Source: Agrocybe praecox
Lineage: Eukaryota; Basidiomycota; Agaricomycetes; Agaricales; Agrocybaceae
NCBI GenBank assembly: GCA_964017145.1
Contig: CAXHKQ010000263.1
Span: 1 to 14,533, forward strand
Length of the DNA: 14,533 bases
Direction: 5' to 3'
The notes beneath the pieces were generated by a model, which saw only the letters and a program-made list of their open reading frames with translations, was not told the origin of the DNA and did no database searches. This document shows positions 1-7,000 of the stretch, piece after piece. Positions within the stretch are counted from its first letter, which is position 1. Each line of letters starts with the position of its first letter. Position numbers and translations under genes: made by a program.

Positions 1-619
1 TCCGTCAGCCCCACCGCAAACACACGCCCCCCAAACCCCTCCGCCCCGAATCGCTTCAGCAGCTGCTGCACCACCACGCCGCCGTAGCTGTGCGCCACAA
101 TGGCGACGCGCGCCGGCGTCCCAGCAACCAGCTGTTGCCACACGGTGCACGCGTGCGCCACCGGATCGCGGCTCGCCGCAATCACGCGTCCCTCCGCGTT
201 GCGATTGTCGTTGGTGTTCAGCACGAGGACGTCGTAGCCCAGCGCGAGGGCTCGCCGGATGTACGGCAGCTGGGTGCCGTGATCCAGCGACTGGTTGATG
301 ATCAGGCTGCGCGCCCATTGGCCGGCGCGCACCGCTCCGCTGCCGTTGATCAGCAGCAGCAGTTTGGTGGAGGTGCCGAAGTCGGGCCGGTTGGCGAAGA
401 CGAAGGTGCCGGCGGCCGGCGTGGCGGCCGCCTCGGCGGGCACGGTGATGCGCTGCAGACCGGCGTCGAGGAGTAGCGAGTAGACGTGCTCGGTGATGCA
501 GTCGCCCAGAGCCTCGTAGCGACGCTGGTTGTAGGCGGGATCGTCGGCGCGGACGACGAACTGGTAGGGTTGATCGGTGGTCATGCCGGTGTCGCCGCAC
601 TGCTGGCGGAGGCGACCGT
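1..619 (-). CDS. ARB2A-like exon carrying the core of the Arb2 domain (partial at window edge)
   Basis: The reading frame is open from 619 down to base 1. It uses strongly GC-ending codons, unlike the AT-rich DNA beyond 640. The acceptor is a pyrimidine-rich stretch ending CACAG at 620. Although an ATG sits at 582-584, the frame upstream of it (DGRLRQQ...) still matches the family, so that ATG is internal rather than the start. The order seen is YNQRRYEALG, LLLLINGSG, RAGQWARSLI, GYDVLVLNTNDN, then VAHSYGG. A long charged insert that I recall in vertebrate FAM172A between the NPN/TND-like strand and the VWD/VWQ helix is reduced here to about 20 residues. The last visible residues are AVGLT plus a partial codon. 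Confidence 0.88.
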
Positions 620-2898
620 CTGTGCGTGAAGGTTGGTTTGATGTGAAAATGTCCAGCCGGTAAATGAATACTATCCTAGCTCATGAATTTGAAACATGCT
701 CTATTTTGTTGGTTGATAAGGAAATGAACAATTCTACAACAATTGTAATATAATGCAGTTTTGTAAGGAAACCACAATTATAGTGGAGGACGGGGCAAAG
801 TTGCGCACGGGGCAATGTTGCGCACTCCTTGAATCTCGAGAACGGATAGACCGAATTTTATGAACCTATTTTAAATCTTGAAAAAATGTCTCTGTGGAAA
901 ATATTAGGCACTGCACAGCGAAAAATGTGTTTTTGGGTACACGCGTTACGTATTTTTCCATAAAACACTTGATTCACGGAACTTCACTTTTTACATAGTA
1001 ATAGTTATTTAAAAAAAATAAGAATTTGTTTCCCAATAGTATAAAATTATTTGCATAACATTCGTATTTTAAACGATTGTTCAAAATGAAAAATTAAATG
1101 TTATCACTTGGGAAAAAAAATCAAATTTCACATTGTTTTATCATTTTGACCACATTAACGCATACGTTCTTTTTTAAAACAATATATTTTGATTCAATAC
1201 ATATAAATCGTAGTTTTAGTTCACGTGCGCAAGTTTGCTCCGTACAATGCGCAAGTTTGCCCCGTGCGATTTTGCATGTCCGCGATTTTTACATTGGCTG
1301 TATCTTTATTATAGACCATCATACAAAGTTGCGCATTATAATTACCAATACATTGTTTTTTAAATTAATTCGATATTCGGTGTGATCTAAGATATTCATC
1401 TTTTCATATAAGTGCGCAACAATGCCTACGAAAAAATCGTTTGAGTGTTCACAGCAACAGCAACTACTTTTGACCAAAAACACGAAAAGCCATAACGATT
1501 TTCGTTTTTTTTCCGAATGATGAAGATTTGTACACATTACATGTGGCGGCATTTCAATAAAGCTAAACATACCATAACATATTTTGTATGGAGAGTGAAA
1601 TAAAATATTTACAATTTGTCATGGTTGAAGGGTCATAACTTTTATATGAATTGACTTAGAACAATATAACAGTACTCAAATGAAATGTAATGGATTTTTG
1701 CTCAAAATCGTTGTGGCTTTAGGTTTTCAAAGTCGTCAGTAAATTAAGGCTCCACAATTAGAGGTCGTCTGAGTGGCGTAGGGGTATAGAGTACCTGCCT
1801 CACGATTGGAAGGTCCTGGGTTGGAATCCCGGTATAGGTGCGGGTTTTTTCTTCCAACGATGATCCAAAGGAAGGATGTCAAATGTTGCCTAGGGTTACT
1901 CTTTGGATCGCTGTGCTAATCACATGGCATCTTTAAACCCGAAACCGATTGAAGCCCTGCTATTCTTCACATACAAGGAGAGTATTGGAGGGTGGCCAAG
2001 ACCTGTAATGGGTTGTAGTATTGGTTGTAGTATTTTATTATTTAATTAGAGGAGTTGAGAATTTACTCGAGAGATTGATCCGTAGATAATATAGAGAATT
2101 TTTTTCTCAACAAAACTGCATCATTAAAAAACTTGTGCCATTGTCCTTTCTCCCACGAATCGAAAAAACAAACATGATTCTAATTAATGAGATAACACCG
2201 TTATCAGTCACTTTGCATTTTTCTCCGGCTTACGGAGGTCGATTTTCATACAAATCTTGTTCAAGGTTCTCGGTTCAAGGTTAGGCTTAGGCTTAGGCTT
2301 AGGGAGGTTTTACTGTATTTTTTTCATCTACACAGTCGATAGACATCAAATTATAGCTTACAAAATACAAAATAATTGTTGTATTTCATATCGTGTTATT
2401 TGTCAAATAATACAAAAATACATCTTGGGTTTTTGCTTTCATTGAAGCCGATAAATTATTGGAAGGGCTGCCCTGCGTCTCCTTGTGGATATAACAAAAA
2501 TTTTTGTTTTAGAAAATGTCCTACCAATAAATGACTGAAAATCATATGATTTGCAAAGAACAATTGATACTATAGGAGCGCATGACCGCCCAAATGTGGC
2601 TGATACCGACAAATGTGCTTTAATGCCGAACGATGCGAATTTTTCAGCCCGACTATTAGTTTTACTTCACTCTAATATTTCGTGCTTATTCGTACGTAGC
2701 AATGATAGGGTCCCGTTGCTCACCATCATCGAACGCGTACCCAAAGCCGGCCAGTGTCTTGGGCATGTCGTCTCCATCGCCAGCAGCGGCAGCGGATGTC
2801 ATGGCTCGGTGTAGCGGTGCGACGCCGATGTGCAGAAAGTTGGACAGCACCGTGATCAGACCACGCAAACGGCGGGCTTGCTTGCGAACTAGGTACAT
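1..2898 (-). CDS. ARB2A/FAM172A-like Arb2-domain protein, 5' part of gene (2 exons, continues off left edge)
   Basis: Two minus-strand exons (2898-2724 and 619-1) join in phase 1 through a GTGAGC donor and a CACAG acceptor. The joined product reads TLAGFGYAFDD then DGRLR, which fits the conserved start of the FAM172A/Arb2 domain (human GFEYAFNEKGQLR, from memory). Downstream hallmarks are the YNQRRYEALG block, the INGSGAVRAGQWARSLII block, GTQLPYIRRAL, and a VAHSYGG elbow with a hydrolase-type serine at 87-89. Family knowledge: fission yeast Arb2 belongs to an Argonaute siRNA chaperone complex, and vertebrate FAM172A (ARB2A) is linked to AGO2 and co-transcriptional splicing. A matching role here is inferred. 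The protein's 3' end lies beyond base 1. Family assignment is firm; the exact start codon is not. Confidence 0.85.
784..1430. mobile_element. MITE-like element with repeated GGGGCAAAGTTGCGCA-type ends
   Basis: Two tandem 17-base units (791-807 and 808-824; core CGGGGCAA-GTTGCGCA) are mirrored by inverted units at 1226-1242 and 1248-1264, so the termini are double-unit inverted repeats about 500 bp apart. The unit pair 791-807 / 1248-1264 matches at 16 of 17 bases. Further copies of the core lie at 1324-1335 (direct) and 1413-1424 (inverted), so the element may extend to about 1430 or be two nested elements. No transposase reading frame is present. Exact borders and target-site duplication are unclear. 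Confidence 0.6.
1756..2052 (+). mobile_element. tRNA-derived SINE, copy 1, with 9-bp target-site duplication
   Basis: The body (1765-2043) starts with a tRNA-like head. It has an A-box-like TGGCGTAGGGGT (1774-1785, 11 of 12 to consensus) and a B-box-like GGTTGGAATCC (1819-1829, 10 of 11). A non-tRNA body follows, then an AT-rich tail. AATTAGAGG flanks it on both sides (1756-1764 and 2044-2052), a perfect 9-bp target-site duplication. The body is clearly homologous to the minus-strand copy at 11458-11735. The head resembles a tRNA-Val(CAC) gene, with CCTCAC at the anticodon position; that parentage is inference. It lies in the ARB2A-like intron, antisense to the gene. Confidence 0.87.
2222..2315 (-). 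mobile_element. pogo/Tigger-like DNA transposon end, copy 1
   Basis: Read on the minus strand from 2315 it begins CAGTAAAACCTCCCTAAGCC next to a TA dinucleotide (2316-2317), the usual form of pogo-type termini. It then carries a second subterminal unit, CCTCCGTAAGCCGGA. It is homologous in inverted orientation to 5505-5621. A 6-bp slippage expansion (TTAGGC x3 plus TTAGGG, 2281-2304) separates it from the other copy. No opposite terminus or transposase is present, so it is a solo or truncated end. Confidence 0.65.
2724..2898 (-). CDS. ARB2A-like upstream exon (N-terminal part)
   Basis: The exon ends with GAT GAT G followed by the donor GTGAGC (2723-2718), leaving phase 1. The last residues, MPKTLAGFGYAFDD, align with the start of the Arb2 domain. 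The N terminus is uncertain. In-frame ATGs lie at 2898 (MYLVRKQ; C at -3, weak), 2802 (MTSAAAAG; G at -3) and 2762 (MPK). Codon usage between 2898 and 2802 is GC-ending and looks coding. Alternatively the exon is internal: a long pyrimidine run (about 2940-2900, minus strand) leads to a CTAG at 2892-2889, which would start the exon at 2888 in phase 1. I give the longest plausible coding extent. Confidence 0.7.
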
Positions 2899-3120
2899 CG
2901 GATCGGGAATAGAACGACAGAGACAGAGAGGCGAGAAGTTGTACAGATTTTGTTGAGGTTGAGGCTGGGCAGCACACTTACAGCAACTGAGAAGAATGGG
3001 GAGCACCGGTGCACCGGCACAGCTCCAACTTGTTTTGCCTGTCAAATTGGCGCGATTGCGATTTTGTTTACGTGCGAAATATCCGAGGGGAGAATTACTC
3101 ATGGTTGATGTGTACACCGA

Positions 3121-3395
3121 TTGGAGATTTCGGATTTCCCGACATTTTCAAAAAGACACTTCTGCTGAAGATTCCCGCTGTGAGAGATTTCCTGTGTTTT
3201 CTGAAGATTTCCGAAGATTTCACCGAAGATTTCAGAAACTTCCGAAATTTCTAGAGATTTCCAAAGATTTCAGTTGATTTATGAAGATTTCCGGTTATAT
3301 CTGAAAATGTGTGAAGATTTCATCCAAATATTTCTAAACATTTTCGAAATTTCCAGAGATGTCCAAAGATTTTTGGTGATTTCTGAAAAATAGAA
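3121..3395. repeat. Degenerate GAAGATTTC minisatellite
   Basis: About a dozen loosely spaced copies of GAAGATTTC / GAGATTTCC / AAAGATTTC recur every 10-20 bases, giving a purine-asymmetric, low-complexity tract. It lies just upstream of the ARB2A-like 5' region, within the divergent intergenic space. Short open frames across it are artefacts of the repeat. Confidence 0.7.
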
Positions 3396-3671
3396 ATATA
3401 TTTTTCGGTATATTGCGAAAATATCATGTCTTGCAATTTTCTAGGATTATCTGGAAATATCATAAATAAATATAAATTCTCTGATTTTTGAATCATATCA
3501 TTTTTTCCAAAAAATCACAAACATTATTCTGAAGAAATCTCCGAATCTCTGCAGCAATCGACGAAGAAACGAATCGGTAATAAAAGAATAACAAACCCCT
3601 CGCATTCGAGCGAATTCTCGTCATAAAACGAACTCGAAAGGGTTTGCGTCATTGCTACTTCGATCAAAAAT
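3396..3671. other. Intergenic AT-rich DNA between the divergent genes
   Basis: No coding frame is visible. A small inverted repeat, TTCGAG (3605-3610) / CTCGAA (3633-3638), encloses the 13-mer TCATAAAACGAAC (3621-3633), which recurs at 4197-4209 inside intron 1 of the downstream gene. Otherwise I see nothing recognisable. Confidence 0.5.
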
Positions 3672-3689
3672 ACCGCCAGATGTCGCTGT
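3672..3689 (+). promoter_or_regulatory. CTCF-like binding site between divergent genes
   Basis: The sequence ACCGCCAGATGTCGCTGT, read on the minus strand, matches the CTCF core AGCGCCMYCTRSTGG at about 13 of 15 positions. It sits roughly 160 bp upstream of the start codon of the igloo-like gene and about 770 bp from the ARB2A-like start, a plausible insulator position. The motif match is seen directly; binding is inferred. Confidence 0.4.
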
Positions 3690-3844
3690 ATAAGTCAACG
3701 GTCGTTTCATAAATTTAGCGTTCATCGCATTTTCATTTCCGTCAAATCGTCAAATAAATACATATATTTTGCCAGTTCACCCGAACGGACGTCCGCGTAG
3801 CTGAAAAACCACAAAACCAGCGAAAATCTCAATTTCGCGCCGCC
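3690..3844 (+). promoter_or_regulatory. Proximal promoter / 5' UTR of the igloo-like gene
   Basis: This stretch ends in GCGCCGCC directly before the ATG, a strong Kozak context with G at -3. Initiator-like TCATTT (3733-3738) and CCAGTT (3772-3777) occur, but no TATA box or downstream element is at a convincing spacing. The exact transcription start cannot be placed from sequence, and additional upstream exons are possible. Confidence 0.4.
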
Positions 3845-4025
3845 ATGACCAACTATCTGCTGTACAAGCACAACAAGGTCTACGAGCAGTTCGTCCAGCC
3901 GGAGGGCCTCACCGAGCTGCTCAGCGACATCACGCGCGAGGTGCTGCGCGAGCAGCCCGAATGCACGTACACTTTTATCGCGGACTATTTGGACGCGATG
4001 CTGCTGACGCGCGAGCAGACGTTGA
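3845..4025 (+). CDS. igl: Igloo-like exon 1 (RIIa docking domain)
   Basis: It encodes residues 1-60 plus one base. The start is chosen for its GCCGCCATGA context and because the domain begins a few residues later. The exon ends TTGA before the donor GTATGT at 4026; one base is left over, so the intron is phase 1. GC-ending codons stop abruptly at the donor. Confidence 0.85.
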
Positions 4026-7000
4026 GTATGTGAAATCATGGAAATGCAATATTAAAAATTTGGTTTTAGAAGCTTTAAAGGGGCTTCAAACGAACATAGC
4101 CAGTCGTAAAAAGCGATTGCTCCCGGAAAAACGGTCATTCAGCTCCCGGTAGATTTTTCGTAGTCGAGCTTGAATTCAACGATTTGCATTGTTTGTTCAT
4201 AAAACGAACAAACAAAATAAACTTATGTTATTCACGTGTCTGCTTACTGTGACGCTTGCCGGCAAGTATTTCCTCATTCCACTTGATTTAGAAGCTAAAC
4301 TCAAAACAATCATGAACATCTGATTATATTTAGGACGCTTTATTGATGGTCTAACATTAATTCAAGTCATTAATATATAGGGTAAAGTGGGCAATTTGTG
4401 CATCCTCTTATAACTTTTTTATTTGCAAATAGCCACCCACTTGACAAAAAACATGCTGTCGGTTTTGCAAGAATACCTCTCTGCATTGACAACAATGTTT
4501 GGTAGAAAAGTAGGTAGATGAATTGTCTTTCGATTACATCTTTCCGTTTCGAAATCGGCTGTGAATTAAAGATGTGGAAGCTATTCGCGCCTACTAATAG
4601 AAAACTACTCCATCGTACTCCAATCCCACAGTCTCCAATCTTCAATTTGTTGAAAAAGTATGTATCATTGGAAAGGTCTGACATTCAGCTTCAACGTGAA
4701 AAACGAAGATCCAAATAGTGATAAAAGTGCTGTATCAAACATGACAATGTTCGTGCTGCAAAAAGTTCACTTGCGGGAAGTGAAAAACTGTGGCCTAAGG
4801 GTTGCATTTCGCAACGATTTTAATTGGCAATTGAAGAATGATATATTTCAAGAAACTTTATTGCGAAAGATCATGAATAATTTGAAAACTTCAATCCATA
4901 TCGATTGATACAGTGGAAGGACGATAATTGTATGTCCATGGTTGTATTAGAAGGACGTAAAGTGCTACGAGAACTCAATTTTGGCGAATCAGTTAAAATT
5001 GTCTTTTCCTAAAGATAAATATCAATTTGAACCATATATTTGAAGGAAAACGCGAACAATTTGCAAAAGTCTCGATAATCACGATTTTTTAAGCAAAATT
5101 TCCATGTGCATTTTCCGTGCGCATCCAGCCAAAAAGGTCAATATAACACGATTCCTTCGCTCTGCTATGGACACTTATTTTCCTCCGCTGTAATCAACAG
5201 ACCTAGCCCCTTCTGATAAACATTTATTCTCATCGATGGGACAGGCACTTCCAGGCCTACAGCCTACTTTCGATAAAGTGGAAATAAACGTTGATTGATG
5301 CTTTTCCACGCGGCCAAGGAGGGGCTTCCGGGATCGATCCATAGATTTGCATATAGATGAGTGGAAAGTATAGCCAACGATGGACACAAACTTCAATATA
5401 ATATCTCGAATACTTTTCCTGTAATCGCGTTTTGAATTTAATAAATAAATCGCACTTCTAAGGTTGTCAAACTGGTAGATACCCCTACACCATAGTAATA
5501 ACTACAGAAAAACCTCCCTAAGCCTGAATTGGTTCGGTCTTGTCCGGTCCCGAGAACACGATTTGTATGGAAGTCGACCTCTGTAAGCCGGAATTTTTCT
5601 TCGGTCCCGTGCGATTCCGGCTTTAAATTAATATTAGTATTTTATTTATGCATTTGATATGATTGTCATTTCGCCCATTCACTCGCACAGTCGTCGAGCG
5701 CACCGGCCAGGCCATCATCTCGATCAGCATGACCGTGTCGGATCTGATGCGCGAGGCCGGCTTCTCGCGCGAGGACGCGCAAACGTCCGCCGAAATCATC
5801 GACGGCGCATTCCGCCACATGATCTGCAACGATCAGCACGACGACGTGCGCCAGCGACCGCCCAACGTAACGGTCGCCGAGGCCGATGTGCTGGAGAAGC
5901 TGCGGCACGCGTGCGGCTTCACAGCCGCCCAGTTGCCGACGGTGCAGCACATCATACAGGTGAGTGAAACAGAGTTTTCTTATAACATGGTTTATTTTGT
6001 CCCGGGAAACTCGGTGTTCTGGTGTCACCAATCTCCAATCGATAGCATCTTCCGAAAGAGGCACTACCCTAATGACTTGAACCATGCCCAAAAGTAGGAT
6101 TTTTCATGTTTGCGACCATTTTTGTAGGACAAGGACAAGCTATAATAATCTGGACATTCCAATGATACAGATTTGTTGAATAAACATAATTCTAAAACAA
6201 CGTGAGACGACGCCGTTTGTTATATGGAGAAATCACCGGTCTCTAATTCGCTCGGTGATTTTTTCTAGTTCATTCGAAAGATAAGAATGTGTAGACAATT
6301 TCATTATCTTTTATTTAAGCATCCACAAAGTGATTATGAAAATTACAACTCTTCATCGGTTACCTAAAAATGGAAAGATTATGTTGCGAAAAATCAGACT
6401 TACAAAGTAATAACAAATATTCAGATTGAACACATAATATGCATATCGAAGAGAAAATGATGAAATGACACCGTGGCCAAGATACGTATCTCATGTCGAG
6501 GTTAAATGTGCTGTTACACCGAAACAATACGCCGTTTCACAGGTCGCTGAAAACGACGACCAAAATCAACGAAATGTCTATGAATTGCAGCCCCATCAAC
6601 GATGTTATCCCGATTAGGCCCTTATCGAATTCAAAACTGAGACCACTGAAGAATGCTAATTGGAATAGACTAACGAGGGAAGAGTCAGGACTTGATGGAA
6701 TCAATTGAAAATAAAGATATACGAGTGTCAGGATCAGGATACTTGCCAATGGGGCATGTGTAGAAAGTTATGAGCAGTCCAAGATTGAGATTTTCTATGG
6801 TAGTATCGAAATTTGACGACTTCAATATACTCTCATTGAAAATGACAATTTTAAATCACATGACCCGTTCCACTCTTCAGCTACATGTACACAAGGAACA
6901 TCTCGAGAGTTATCATGGTCAAGAGCAAGAATAATTTTAATTAAGAAGATGACTAATTCTGCGATACTAATTCGTACACACCCACCACGATTGCCTTCCA

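Larger units (their letters stand above)
620..2723 (-). other. ARB2A-like intron, loaded with mobile-element remnants
   Basis: This 2.1-kb phase-1 intron is bounded by GTGAGC (donor, 2723) and CACAG (acceptor, 620). It is AT-rich and contains a TTGCGCA-motif element (about 784-1430), a full SINE (1756-2052) and a pogo-like element end (2222-2315). No further coding segment was found. Stretches 626-783, 1431-1755 and 2318-2685 show nothing recognisable. Confidence 0.75.
4026..5690 (+). other. Igloo-like intron 1
   Basis: A 1,665-bp phase-1 intron with donor GTATGT and acceptor CTCGCACAG. It is AT-rich and carries a MITE remnant (4380-4600) and a pogo-like end (5505-5621). The short open frame at 4660-4908 (82 codons) has no recognisable domain and AT-rich codons, so it is not called as a gene. 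Stretches 4601-5504 otherwise show nothing I can name. Confidence 0.8.

Noticed and set aside
90..476. 128-codon plus-strand frame
   Set aside because: Antisense shadow of the ARB2A-like exon in GC-rich DNA.
1765..1840. Possible functional tRNA gene
   Set aside because: Pol III boxes are present but the acceptor stem does not close, and the sequence continues into a SINE body with target-site duplications.
2281..2304. TTAGGC repeats resembling nematode telomere sequence
   Set aside because: Only three full units, embedded in a pogo-like terminus whose other copy has a single unit; best explained by local slippage.
4660..4908. 82-codon plus-strand frame in intron 1
   Set aside because: No domain, AT-rich codon use, overlaps degenerate transposon-like DNA.
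6493..6749. Overlapping short frames on both strands in intron 2, one hydrophobic
   Set aside because: No homology recognised, no splice sites in suitable phase; likely chance.
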